Below, piece by piece: positions 6,636 through 14,164 of a stretch of DNA of 64,000 nucleotides; the first letter of the stretch is position 1, and each line of letters starts with the position of its first letter. Both the position numbers and the translations under genes were made by a program. The stretch lies in NCBI RefSeq assembly GCF_920987055.1, contig NZ_CAKLBX010000003.1, positions 186,001 to 250,000 on the forward strand, given 5' to 3'. The notes under the pieces were generated by a model. That model worked only from the letters and a program-made list of their open reading frames with translations. It did not search any database and was not told the origin of the DNA. Source of the stretch: Novosphingobium sp. CECT 9465. GTDB taxonomy: Bacteria > Pseudomonadota > Alphaproteobacteria > Sphingomonadales > Sphingomonadaceae.

Positions 6636-7132
6636 GGGGTTTCTTTCGTGGCTTGAATTCGGCGGAACCGCCCGCCGATGAAGACCACAGGCAGGGCCAA
6701 AGGCCCGGGCCCGCACCGAACGCCAAAAATCAAACGGGCGTGAGGGAAACCCAAAAGCGAGGAGTGGTGCGGCAAGCCCGCAGGGCTTCACGGTCCGCTG
6801 CTTTTGGGTTGCGGCCAGGGACTGGCGCTGCACAGGTTCATCGGCAAACGAAGGGCGGTTTCGTCAGTTCAAGCCGCAGGTTTCCCAGCCAACCGGGCCC
6901 GTCAGCCTTGGCTGCATCCCGTCAAGGCATCCCGGCACCACGCCAGTGCGCCATGCGCACCCTCCCCCCGCTCCGGCCTCCGCCTGAGCATGTCCGGGCA
7001 AGTCAGAACGAGATCGCGCGCGAAGCCCCGATTTCTCTCCGCCCTACCGCCACAGCCTCGAGCGTCCGCGCCTGCACGAAGAGCGGGGCTGGTCCGGGAA
7101 TATCAGGGAGCAACCGCGTGAGAATGGGCGCG
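6636..7132. other. gene-free stretch of about 500 bp
   Basis: No supported gene is seen; long frames here are GC-driven. The stretch contains the long imperfect dyad at 6750-6808 and the ssb promoter region. A role as a transfer or replication site is possible but unsupported. Confidence 0.4.
6750..6808. repeat. 59-nt dyad with an inner hairpin
   Basis: CCCAAAAGC (6750-6758) pairs with GCTTTTGGG (6800-6808), and within the loop AAGCCC (6774-6779) pairs with GGGCTT (6783-6788). Bases between the two stems (GGAGTGG... CGGTCCG) could add imperfect pairs. There is no T-run suited to a terminator. The cruciform-like form could be a transcript structure or a protein-binding site near ssb. Confidence 0.5.
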
Positions 7133-7477
7133 TCAGCGCCAGGGCTTCGCGAGGCCCTGCGCGATCAGGTGGTCGCCGGCGTCCACGCCGTTCACCGAGA
7201 TAGTGGCAAGCGTCCGCCCATAGGGGTCGGTGCCAAGCCGCGTGATCATGACCCGCCCACGCGAGACGAACCGAATGAGCGCGATGCGCGATGCTTCCCC
7301 GGCAGCGAAATCACACCAGGCATAGGACCGGCGACGGTCCTGACACTTGGGACTATCCGGCAGTTCAGGTGCATCGATATTGGCGATGCGCACCCGCTCG
7401 CGGCCGCAGCGGATTGTGTCGCCATCGTGGACGCTGGGCGAAAGACACAGGGCGGCGGCGGCAAGGACAACGGACAT
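7133..7477 (-). CDS. thermonuclease (SNase)-like secreted nuclease
   Basis: The protein has about 114 residues from ATG 7477 (a TTG at 7498 is possible). It begins with a short hydrophobic signal-like segment (SVVLAAAALCLS). The SNase core follows: VHDGDTIRCG with the metal-binding Asp, RVRIANIDAPE with the catalytic Arg and Glu pattern, and GTDPYGRTLA with the second Arg. Cysteines in KCQDRRR and YAWCDF could form a disulfide. Plasmid-borne SNase homologues of this size are common in alphaproteobacteria; a periplasmic role in DNA processing is inferred. Confidence 0.8.
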   Translation of the reverse strand: MSVVLAAAALCLSPSVHDGDTIRCGRERVRIANIDAPELPDSPKCQDRRRSYAWCDFAAGEASRIALIRFVSRGRVMITRLGTDPYGRTLATISVNGVDAGDHLIAQGLAKPWR

Positions 7478-7878
7478 GGTGCGAGACCCTATCGTCAACC
7501 GGGCGACGCGCCAACCAACCTTTCCCCGCGCAAAAACTCCACTGGCCCCGATCGTTACCCGAAAGGGCCGGCATTCATGCCGGCGAGCTTGGGTGAGCAG
7601 CGGCGCGAGAGCGGCGTTGTCTCACCCTAGCGAGTAGAGCGGGTCGCCCCAAGTCCCGCGCGGGGCGCGGGCGCAGGGGTGCCCCCTTCCCCTTTGCTCG
7701 AAAGACATCATCACCACCGTATCAATTACCGCCAACACCGATATGCTGCGCTCTTTGCGCAGATGCCAAGGCCCACTGCCGCAGGCAGGAGCGTGCCGGC
7801 GGCAAGTCCAAAAGGACTGCCGCGAATGGAGCCGCCGATACGGGGCCAAGCCGTGTCCGCAGGAGAGGAGATAAGCCA
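7478..7878. other. gene-free 400-bp stretch with GC-rich hairpins
   Basis: A perfect hairpin GCCGGCAT-TC-ATGCCGGC lies at 7567-7584, and GGGTGAG/CTCACCC (7591 to about 7626) forms a second, looser stem. A diverged copy of the purine leader element (plus-strand CCCCCTTCCCCTTT, 7680-7693) also occurs here without an adjacent minus-strand start. Frames on both strands in this stretch look random. Confidence 0.45.
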
Positions 7879-8067
7879 ATGACGGATGGACCGGAAATGC
7901 CGAGCGCATTGCAGGTTGCACAGGCGCTGTCACACGTGCTGCGCGCCAAGCTCGCCGATCTAGCCGCCGAGACAATCAGCCTCACCCGCGAGGAAGCAGC
8001 GCTGTGCCTCGGGCTGGCCGATGGCGTTGCCGAGAACCTCGGCAGGAACGACGCAGATCACAGCTGA
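7879..8067 (+). CDS. small helical protein, function unknown
   Basis: This 62-residue protein contains LQVAQALSHVLRAKLADLAAETISLTREEAALCLGLADGVAEN, most likely two or three amphipathic helices. A strong ribosome site (GGAGAGGAG) lies 9 nt before the ATG, which is the main reason to accept so short a gene. It precedes the DUF1173 gene on the same strand. No family was recognised; it resembles small accessory proteins encoded in plasmid leader regions. Confidence 0.55.
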   Translation: MTDGPEMPSALQVAQALSHVLRAKLADLAAETISLTREEAALCLGLADGVAENLGRNDADHS

Positions 8068-8392
8068 GGACTCTGAAGGCAAACAGCAGCCTGGCGGACG
8101 TTGAGCCCGAGTTCGCCGAGGAGCTCGCCGGCCTGCTCGCGAGAAATGGTCGCACCGCGGAACAGTGCAGCATCGACCAGACGCAACCTTCCAAGCTACA
8201 CGCCGCGTGCACCCGCAAGCCAGGGTGAAGCGATCTTTTCCGCACACCCGGCCCGGGAGCCGAACCTTGCCGCATCCGCAAGGCCAGCTTAGACTGACCC
8301 CAGCGTGCCTATCCGGGGCCGCGTCAAACCGAAGGAGATGCGCGAGAGGTCGAACGGGCAGCGTCGATCGCGAGAAATTGGAAGGACCACCA
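8068..8392. other. gene-free stretch before DUF1173
   Basis: These 325 bp hold no gene I can support. A frame ending at 8228 reads ADVEPEFAEELAGLLARNGR, which looks protein-like but has no start or ribosome site, so it may be a remnant. The DUF1173 promoter is probably near the right end. Confidence 0.35.
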
Positions 8393-9625
8393 ATGATCCA
8401 GCGATACCGTGTGCTCGGCCGCAGCGTGGCCGAAGGCGATGAACTTCAGTCCGTGCTGCGCGAAGCCTATGAGCGCAAAGGCAAGGTTCTGTGCGAATGC
8501 CGCAAGGGGACCGAGCTTCCACTCTACATCTCGCACCGCCAGACCCGTTACGTGCTCGCACGTTGGCCAGGCTCGGGCGCGCGCCATGCAACCGCCTGCG
8601 ACCACTATGAGGCGCCCGATTACCTGACCGGCATGGGCCAGGTGCGTGGGAGCGCCGTGATCGACGATGAGACGAGCGGCGAGACCAGCCTCAAGCTCGG
8701 CTTTCCGTTATCACGCGGTTCAGCCCGGCTCGCTCCCTCGGCGCTCACCAACGACAAGCCGACGGTGAAATCGTCGGGGCCGAAACTCTCGATGCGCGGG
8801 CTTCTGCACGTGCTGTGGGATCGGGCGGAGCTGACCCACTGGCATCCCAAGATGGCGGGCAAGCGGACATGGTTCGTGGTGCGCCGCGCATTGCTCGAGG
8901 CAGCGGCCAGCTGCCGGGCAAAGCAGGAAGCCCTGCCGCACGTCCTGTTCGTGCCCGAGAGCTTCAAGATTGAAGAAAAGGAAGAGATCCGGGCCCGCCG
9001 CCGCGCGGCGCTGGCCAGGGTCTATGCCTCGCGCGACGAGATGATGGTGGTGGTGGGCGAGATCAAGGAGATCGTCCCCGCGCACGGTGCCGAGAAGATC
9101 GTCCTGCGCCATGTCGGCGACATGCCCTTCGTGATGGACCAGGACATGGCGCGGCGCTTTCACAAGCGGTTCGCGGGCGAGCTTGCCCTGTGGCAGGCTC
9201 AGGACGGTCCACATGGCAAAAGCGGTCATCTCGTGCTCGCCGGTTCGTTCGCGCGGCGCCGCGAAGGAACGTTCGACCTCATCGAGGTCGCGCTGATGCC
9301 GGTGACGTCCGAGTGGCTCCCCTACGAGACCAGCGACGAGCGCTACCTTATCGGCAAGGCGGTTGCGGAAAAGCGGCGGTTCGTAAAGGGCCTTCGCGTC
9401 AATCTCGACACTGACACGCCGATCGCGAGCCTGGTGCTCAAGGACACCGGAGAGGAAGCCAGCGCGATCCATATCCATGACCGTGACAACGAGGTGGCCG
9501 AGCCGTTGGAAGCGCTGCTCGCCGGGCAAGGCGTCGCGCACTTGCTGTGGAAGGAGGGCGAGCCGCTTCCGGCTCGCGTCAGTCGGCCGCCGCGGCGAAG
9601 CTGGGAGCGCCCGGAAGCGGCGTGA
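8393..9625 (+). CDS. DUF1173 family protein
   Basis: This 410-residue protein matches DUF1173 as I know it: an N-terminal CECRKGTELPLYISH, then YVLARWPGSGARHATACDHYEAP with Cys/His spacing that could bind zinc, then a conserved GLLHVLWDRAELTHWHPKMAGKR. The ATG at 8393 follows GGAAGGA; the frame upstream lacks family resemblance. DUF1173 genes sit in plasmid and integrative-element housekeeping blocks of alphaproteobacteria, and no activity is established. It is soluble, with no membrane segments. Its stop lies 6 nt from the convergent gene at 9632. Confidence 0.8.
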   Translation: MIQRYRVLGRSVAEGDELQSVLREAYERKGKVLCECRKGTELPLYISHRQTRYVLARWPGSGARHATACDHYEAPDYLTGMGQVRGSAVIDDETSGETSLKLGFPLSRGSARLAPSALTNDKPTVKSSGPKLSMRGLLHVLWDRAELTHWHPKMAGKRTWFVVRRALLEAAASCRAKQEALPHVLFVPESFKIEEKEEIRARRRAALARVYASRDEMMVVVGEIKEIVPAHGAEKIVLRHVGDMPFVMDQDMARRFHKRFAGELALWQAQDGPHGKSGHLVLAGSFARRREGTFDLIEVALMPVTSEWLPYETSDERYLIGKAVAEKRRFVKGLRVNLDTDTPIASLVLKDTGEEASAIHIHDRDNEVAEPLEALLAGQGVAHLLWKEGEPLPARVSRPPRRSWERPEAA

Positions 9626-9631
9626 GCGCGG

Positions 9632-10135
9632 TCAGTCCTCGCTGGTCGGGAGCGGCCTGGTCGGCAGGAGGTCGAGGCGCCTGGGCACTTCGCCGATCGT
9701 CCGCAGGGCTTCGAGCCGGGCAGCGACCTCGCCCTCGTGCTGGGTGATCTCAATCCGGTTCAGCCCGACGATGGTCCAGACCGCGAGCTCGGGCCGCTCG
9801 GTCACGTGGACCGAGTAGGCGATCGGCAGCTTCTCGGGATAGAGCCAGAGCAGCAGCACCGGGAGCGCGCCGAGGTTGGGCCGGCCATCGATGGCGACGA
9901 GCGTCATCACGGACGTGTCGCGGTCGTACCGGCAGGTGATCCCGAGCGGCTGCGGGTGTCCGGCAAGGCCGAGGATCGTCTCGCGTGCCTTTGCACCGAA
10001 CAGGGCGTCGAGCTCGGCCGGCGGTTCGGCACTGGCGTCCTGCGCCACCTCGGCGAGGAACAGTTCGACCGCGGCAAAGCGCGCTGCTTCGTCGCGGCTG
10101 CAGGCAAGCTCAAGAGAGAGGGTGATCGAGGACAT
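9632..10135 (-). CDS. conserved plasmid protein of unknown function
   Basis: The protein has about 167 residues from MSSITLSLELACS. It contains RFAAVELFLAEVAQDA, PLGITCRYDRDTSVMTLVAIDGRPNLGALPVLLLWLYPE and YSVHVTERPELAVWTIVGLNRIEIT, an alternating beta/alpha pattern without recognisable catalytic residues. No signal peptide is present. It belongs to the minus-strand run of small housekeeping genes up to 13.6 kb. An upstream extension to 10360 is rejected because it has random composition. Confidence 0.55.
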   Translation of the reverse strand: MSSITLSLELACSRDEAARFAAVELFLAEVAQDASAEPPAELDALFGAKARETILGLAGHPQPLGITCRYDRDTSVMTLVAIDGRPNLGALPVLLLWLYPEKLPIAYSVHVTERPELAVWTIVGLNRIEITQHEGEVAARLEALRTIGEVPRRLDLLPTRPLPTSED

Positions 10136-10224
10136 GGTATTGGCTTTCAGTTGTGAACCGCGCGTGCCCCGTCCCATCGCCATGGCAATGCGTAGAACGG
10201 CGCAATCACGGGAGTTTGAACGGA

Positions 10225-10737
10225 TCAGAGGACCAGATGGCGCTCGACATGGGCGCGGTCGCGGTCCCGCTGCAGATTGAAAACCGGCACGCCGTGGGTC
10301 GCAGCGATACGCAGCGCCTGGCCGGTGCCGCCCGAGGCTTCGCCGTCGGCGGTCCAGCACAGCACGAATTCCGCAGGGCTATCGAGCCTCGGCCCCAGCA
10401 CCTGGAACACGTTGCGCGTGTGCAGCGCCTGGACGAAAGGCGAGAGCCCAGCGAAGGCGGGATGATGCGCGGCGGCAATGCCGTGCGCCCTGCCCCAGAG
10501 CTCTGCGCCCAGCGCTTCGGGGTGCAGAGTGCTCGCCGAGCCGCGCCAGCCTGACGCCGGCAGGAAAATCTGCGCATCGTGGCCGCCCCCACGTTCGAAG
10601 GCACTGTCAGCGCCAATCGCGCGGCCCGAGCGCAGGACGTAGCCCCGCTTGCACAGCGCAAAGGCCGCACGGGTCATCAGGCTGAGGATGGGCGGCGGCG
10701 TCGCGCGCGCGCCGATCCCGGCGTAGAAGCGAGGCAT
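10225..10737 (-). CDS. SLOG-like (DprA/LOG fold) protein
   Basis: This 170-residue protein begins MPRFYAGIGARATPP and continues MTRAAFALCKRGYVLRSGRAIGADSAFERG, the Rossmann-like start shared by SLOG, DprA and phage DUF2493-type proteins. Later GEASGGTGQALRIAATHGVPVFNL gives the second nucleotide-binding loop. These folds bind nucleotides or single-stranded DNA, and some sense NAD or cyclic nucleotides. The specific ligand is unknown. A copy of the purine leader element lies 29 nt upstream of the ATG. Confidence 0.65.
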   Translation of the reverse strand: MPRFYAGIGARATPPPILSLMTRAAFALCKRGYVLRSGRAIGADSAFERGGGHDAQIFLPASGWRGSASTLHPEALGAELWGRAHGIAAAHHPAFAGLSPFVQALHTRNVFQVLGPRLDSPAEFVLCWTADGEASGGTGQALRIAATHGVPVFNLQRDRDRAHVERHLVL

Positions 10738-10766
10738 GGGCTGGTCTCCTTGACGAACGCCCGGCT

Positions 10767-10789
10767 CCAGCCCCCCTTCCCTCCGCTGG
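10767..10789 (-). promoter_or_regulatory. purine-rich leader element, copy 1
   Basis: Read on the transcribed strand it is GGAGGGAAGGGGGGCTGG. It lies between the stop of the gene at 10791 and the start of the SLOG-like gene at 10737. This copy is flanked by CCAGC/GCTGG, so it is partly palindromic. Confidence 0.5.
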
Positions 10790-10790
10790 C

Positions 10791-11114
10791 TCAGTCGTCT
10801 GGATACCAGGCAAGCGCCGGCGGCGCCGGGTTCACCGCATCGAAGGCGGCGATCCGCGCATAGGTGATGAAGGTCGCAGGATCCCCGAGAGCGACATAAG
10901 CCCCATAGAATCGACCGCCTGCATGGACGAAATGGGCGTGGACGTCCTCACTCACCGCCTCGGTGACGAAGAATCCCGGCACGCCCTGGATGTGTGCGGG
11001 CGGCAGGACGCCGAGCATGTCGTCGAAGAATGCCTCGCTCACCCGCGACAGCGGGAAGCGGGCGAGCAGCGCCGCGCGCGAACGGGCCAGGAGGGCAGCT
11101 TCAGTCTCGGTCAT
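10791..11114 (-). CDS. small conserved protein, possibly DUF1419-like
   Basis: This protein of about 107 residues contains FPLSRVSEAFFDDMLGVLPPAHIQGVPGFFVTEAVSEDVHAHFV and ends in GAYVALGDPATFITY. The FFDDMLGVLPP stretch recalls DUF1419, a small plasmid-associated family, but this is from memory. The start overlaps the end of the upstream gene (stop at 11101) by 14 nt, so translation is probably coupled. No motif suggests an enzyme. Confidence 0.55.
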   Translation of the reverse strand: MTETEAALLARSRAALLARFPLSRVSEAFFDDMLGVLPPAHIQGVPGFFVTEAVSEDVHAHFVHAGGRFYGAYVALGDPATFITYARIAAFDAVNPAPPALAWYPDD

Positions 11115-11565
11115 TGGAGACACTTCCGGAGACGACGAAAGCCGGGATCGTCACTTCGGCGCGGTCGATCGCGCGCTTCAGATCGCGCAGCCGCGTGAAG
11201 CTGCGAATCCACGACGGCGGGAAGAGGACATATTCGTCTTCGCTCGCCGTGTAATCGCGCATCGGGCTCGCCCCGTCGAAGAGAATGATCTCGGGAAGGA
11301 AGGCGCCAAGGCAGCCGCCCGACCAGCGGCGAAACGGCAGGCCGTGCTCGGCGCAGAAGTTATCAATGTCGGGGATCTGCCCGCCATTGAGCTCGGTGCC
11401 GTAGAGTTCGAGCGGCTCGCCTTCGGGCAGCACGGCGGGATCGAAGGGTTCGCCGTCCCACTCGGTGCGCAGGTCATAGTCCGCGGCGTGGCCGGCGAAG
11501 GTGGCGAGATGTTCGCGCGGCAACTCGCCGCCGATGGTGATGTGGACAGGGGCACGGTCGCCCAT
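11101..11565 (-). CDS. conserved plasmid protein of unknown function
   Basis: This 154-residue protein starts MGDRAPVHITIGGELP, with AAAGGA 8 nt upstream. It is rich in acidic and aromatic residues (DYDLRTEWDGEPFDPAVLPEGEP, YTASEDEYVLFPPSW) and looks like a compact beta-rich domain. No catalytic signature is visible. It is co-directional with the neighbours and overlaps the next gene by 14 nt. Family not recognised. Confidence 0.55.
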   Translation of the reverse strand: MGDRAPVHITIGGELPREHLATFAGHAADYDLRTEWDGEPFDPAVLPEGEPLELYGTELNGGQIPDIDNFCAEHGLPFRRWSGGCLGAFLPEIILFDGASPMRDYTASEDEYVLFPPSWIRSFTRLRDLKRAIDRAEVTIPAFVVSGSVSNDRD

Positions 11566-11605
11566 GGGCAAGGTCCTTTCGCTTGGGTCTGATCCGACCC
11601 GCGAA

Positions 11606-11625
11606 CCCCTCCTCCCCTCAGCCTG
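11606..11625 (-). promoter_or_regulatory. purine-rich leader element, copy 2
   Basis: The sense strand reads CAGGCTGAGGGGAGGAGGGG. It lies 40 nt upstream of the ATG at 11565 and overlaps the last codons of the SRAP gene. Confidence 0.45.
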
Positions 11626-12238
11626 TTTTCACTCCGGGGCGCCCCGCGCCCCAGCGCTCGGCTGTGCGATCGACATCGAGTTTGCTGGGACAGGTCTGGC
11701 ACAGCGCGAAAGCCTCGGCGGGCGTACCTGAAAGCCACTGCTCCCAGCTCTCCCGCGCGAGGACGACGGGCATGCGGTCGTGTACTTCGGCCATTTGCGG
11801 ACAGCCATCGACCATGACCATCGAATAGGCCTCGCCCCATACCTCGGTCGGCCGCCACAGGCCTGCGACCGCGAAGAGGTCATCGCCGGCGAGCGAATAC
11901 CAGGTGCGGGTCATCTGGCCCTTGATCCCCTCGGCCTCTGCCCAGGCGGTGACCGGGATCAGGCAGCGACGGCGCTCGAAGCTCGGCCGCCAGAACCCGC
12001 TGCCGAGCTTGTCCTCGCGGGCGTTGTTGACGGGCTTGGGCCTCAGCGGCTGTCTGTTCTTGCCCTTGAGCGCCAAGGGAAACCCCCAGGTCATCACGCG
12101 CGCCGCGCCCTCGGCGACGACGAGGCCAGGATAGCCGGGATAGACTTCGGCAGCGAAATTGACGCCCTCACCTCCGCGCGCGCCGAACAGCCGGGCGATT
12201 TCTGCAGGGGCCTTGGTCATACGGTACAAGTTGCACAT
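11618..12238 (-). CDS. SRAP/HMCES family protein (YedK-like abasic-site shield)
   Basis: This 206-residue protein begins MCNLYRM, so Cys2 is exposed after Met removal, as the family requires for the covalent link to abasic sites. Other family features are VMTWGFPLAL, KPVNNAREDKLGSGFWRPSFERRRCLIPVTAWAE (Asn and Glu of the active site) and MAEVHDRMPVVL (catalytic His). SRAP proteins bind abasic sites in single-stranded DNA and are linked to SOS repair. Plasmid copies probably protect single-stranded DNA during transfer or lesion bypass. The 18-residue N-terminal extension is rejected because it would bury Cys2. Confidence 0.92.
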   Translation of the reverse strand: MCNLYRMTKAPAEIARLFGARGGEGVNFAAEVYPGYPGLVVAEGAARVMTWGFPLALKGKNRQPLRPKPVNNAREDKLGSGFWRPSFERRRCLIPVTAWAEAEGIKGQMTRTWYSLAGDDLFAVAGLWRPTEVWGEAYSMVMVDGCPQMAEVHDRMPVVLARESWEQWLSGTPAEAFALCQTCPSKLDVDRTAERWGAGRPGVKTG

Positions 12239-12335
12239 GGGCTGATGGTCTTCGGACCACCCTTCCCTGTCAATCGCGACCGGGAGCAGCACCGATGATC
12301 TTGCAAATATGTTCCTTCTATGTTCTTATGAGCAA

Positions 12336-12527
12336 ATGGAACGGATTGATACGTCTGCTGTCGCCCATGCGATCTTGGACGCCCCGGGGTGGGCGCGGGT
12401 CGGTATCACTGCCCCAAGCTCGTGCCTGCGCGAGGATGCGGCGCTCGAACTCGCGCGCGTGATTGCCGATGCGGTCGGTGCGCCGGCAAGCGCGCCTTCG
12501 CCCGAGCAGTCCTCGCTGCCACTCTGA
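12336..12527 (+). CDS. small conserved alphaproteobacterial protein (DUF6771-like)
   Basis: This 63-residue protein reads MERIDTSAVAHAILDAPGWARVGI, then APSSCLREDAALELARVIADAV, a pattern I have seen in many small sphingomonad plasmid proteins and associate tentatively with DUF6771. It is divergent from the SRAP gene. The ribosome site is weak. The function is unknown; the compact helical form could be a small regulator or adaptor. Confidence 0.55.
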   Translation: MERIDTSAVAHAILDAPGWARVGITAPSSCLREDAALELARVIADAVGAPASAPSPEQSSLPL

Positions 12528-12539
12528 TCTCGCGGGGCC

Positions 12540-12896
12540 TCAGCGGGCCGAGCGCGCGAGCAGCCTTTCGACCTGAGGATCAAGCGGGAAACCAAGACGC
12601 CTGGCGATCTCGGCAGCGTGTTCGAAGTCGTCAACGCTGACGTGGAGCGAGCGGGCGAGATCGGCCAGCGTCTCGCCGTCACGCGGTGCGGACAGGGCAT
12701 GGAGCTTTCCTTGCGCCGTCGTGACCGCAAATGGCCAGGTCATGGCGGCGCCGACCACGGTTTCGGCCAGCACAATGAGCGTGTCGCCGGTTTGAATAGT
12801 CTCGTCGCACTGCGTGGCATCATAGGCATTGCCGGTGCTGGCAAAGGCATGATGGCGCCGTGTGGTGAAAGCGAAGCGTTCGCTCATCGTCAGCAT
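12540..12896 (-). CDS. conserved plasmid protein of unknown function
   Basis: The protein has about 118 residues from MLTMSERFAF; GGAGA lies 6 nt before this ATG, which decides the start. A beta-rich first half (QCDETIQTGDTLIVLAETVVGAAMTWPFAVTT) precedes a helical C-terminus (LADLARSLHVSVDDFEHAAEIARRLGFPLDPQVERLL). It ends 13 nt from the convergent small gene. No family or motif was recognised. Confidence 0.55.
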   Translation of the reverse strand: MLTMSERFAFTTRRHHAFASTGNAYDATQCDETIQTGDTLIVLAETVVGAAMTWPFAVTTAQGKLHALSAPRDGETLADLARSLHVSVDDFEHAAEIARRLGFPLDPQVERLLARSAR

Positions 12897-13060
12897 GTGT
12901 GGTCTCCGGAATTTTCCAGGCAAATGAAGAGGCGGAACGCCGGGCGGGGGGCAGTGCCGACGTTCCGCCTCAGGCCGCGCGGGGGGCTCATCCGCGGCCT
13001 ATGCGAGGACGGCGGGGATCCGCAGCAGCGGCCCCCGCCGGTTGGAGTTGGAGGTGCCGA

Positions 13061-13582
13061 TCAGGCGTCGACGAGGGGCGGCAGCGCGCCGTCGTGTTCG
13101 GCGCCGTCCTTGGCGTTGGCGCGGCCGCGCTTGGCGGGCGGGGTCGCGGTGCTGTCACCCAGGCCATCGCCGGCCTGCTCGGTGCCGCGCTCGTCGCCAC
13201 CGGTGTCGTCAGCCGGGAACATGTCGCTCTCGCCGTATTCGCTCGAGCCGAGCTGGCTGTTGCGGCGACGCGGACGCTGCCAGGCGACCGCCATGGTGCC
13301 GTCTTCGCGGGGGAAAGCGGCGATGTAGAGCGGCTGCGCCATCGACGGATCGTCGATCTTGCCCTGGTAGAAGCTCTCGCCGGTCGAGTTCGAGGAGAGT
13401 TCGAAGAGCGCGCCGACGATCACCCAGCGGCGCTGGTCGTTGAGCGCGACGATTTCGAACTTGGGCGCGCGCGGATTGCTGGAGCTCACCGGCCGCAGGC
13501 CGATGGTGCGCGTGATGGTGAGCGTTTCGACAGAGCCGATCAGCTGGCCGTTGGCGTTCTTGCGGATTTCACCAATGTTCAT
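13061..13582 (-). CDS. DUF736 family protein
   Basis: This 173-residue protein starts MNIGEIRKNANGQLIGSVET after AGGAGAA. DUF736 features follow: IGLRPVSSSNPRAPKFEIVALN, then WVIVGALFELSSNSTGESFYQGKIDDPSMAQPLYIAAFP. The usual domain is about 100 residues. Here a further 70-residue low-complexity acidic tail (Q, G, D, A-rich) is added. DUF736 genes accompany conjugative transfer and replication genes in alphaproteobacterial plasmids and integrative elements; no activity is established. Confidence 0.85.
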   Translation of the reverse strand: MNIGEIRKNANGQLIGSVETLTITRTIGLRPVSSSNPRAPKFEIVALNDQRRWVIVGALFELSSNSTGESFYQGKIDDPSMAQPLYIAAFPREDGTMAVAWQRPRRRNSQLGSSEYGESDMFPADDTGGDERGTEQAGDGLGDSTATPPAKRGRANAKDGAEHDGALPPLVDA

Positions 13583-13639
13583 GGACGTTCTCCTGGTAGG
13601 ATTGATTGCGACCGAACCCCTTGTCCGATCACTCCTTTC

Positions 13640-13659
13640 CCACCCCCCTTCCCTCCCGG
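13640..13659 (-). promoter_or_regulatory. purine-rich leader element, copy 3
   Basis: The sense strand reads CCGGGAGGGAAGGGGGGTGG. It lies 57 nt upstream of the DUF736 start codon. Confidence 0.45.
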
Positions 13660-13791
13660 CCATGAGGCCGAAGCTGCGGGCACTGCCCGCAGGGTTGTCC
13701 AGGACCGCTCAAGCGGTGCTTTCTGATGGTCTCGAGCGACCGAGTTTGCTGGCGTTAGCAATCAGGCTGTAAGTCGGTGAGGCGGCCGTTT

Positions 13792-13837
13792 GCTCAGCTT
13801 GGTGGCGCATCTGCTTGGGGAGCAGATGGTCGTGGGT
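13792..13837 (+). tRNA. tRNA-Pro(GGG)-like fragment, degenerate
   Basis: A D-arm-like GCTCAGCTTGGTGGCGC is followed by a perfect anticodon arm: stem TCTGC (13810-13814), loop TTGGGGA with anticodon GGG, stem GCAGA (13822-13826). Next comes the variable region and the first T-stem bases (TGGTCGTGGGT). Expected T-loop bases TTCGAAT are absent and the sequence changes abruptly to GGTCCGTC. It is therefore a truncated or decayed tRNA-Pro gene, plausibly an attachment-site remnant at the island edge. It should not be functional. Confidence 0.5.
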
Positions 13838-14164
13838 GGTCCGTCAGACTGGCCGGAAACAGCAGGCTGTAGTCGTATGAATGGAATAGGGGACTTTCGG
13901 ATGCGCCCGTGGCAGCTTCCGGGAGCGAGCCTTTATCGCCCTTCAACGGCCCAAATTTGCTGTCTTAGGGGTGGACGGTCAACTCGCAGTCCATCCGCTT
14001 GTGATGGGCCACTCTGCCTATACCGCTGACAACTGCGCCGCCCAGATCTCCATCATGCACAAGCCGACTGGATTAAACCTCACGCTATTGATGGAAACTG
14101 TCGATTGCCGTCACTTAAGCGGGAGGTCATACACTCTTCAATTGCACCCTTCTGACGCTTCACA

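Larger units (their letters stand above)
13583..14164. other. gene-free junction upstream of the defence island
   Basis: These 582 bp hold copy 3 of the purine leader element (13640-13659), the tRNA-Pro-like fragment (13792-13837), and otherwise no supported gene. Several short frames have random composition. GC drops toward 13930-14160. This is the likely left junction of the inserted defence genes. Confidence 0.5.

Noticed and set aside
7622..7975. 117-codon minus-strand frame
   Set aside because: Composition is random for GC-rich DNA and it overlaps a better supported small gene with a strong ribosome site.
8004..8228. 74-codon plus-strand frame before DUF1173
   Set aside because: Part of it looks protein-like, but it has no plausible start or ribosome site; kept only as a remark in the gap entry.
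13792..13837. functional tRNA-Pro gene
   Set aside because: The T-loop and 3' acceptor sequence are missing, so only a degenerate fragment is reported.
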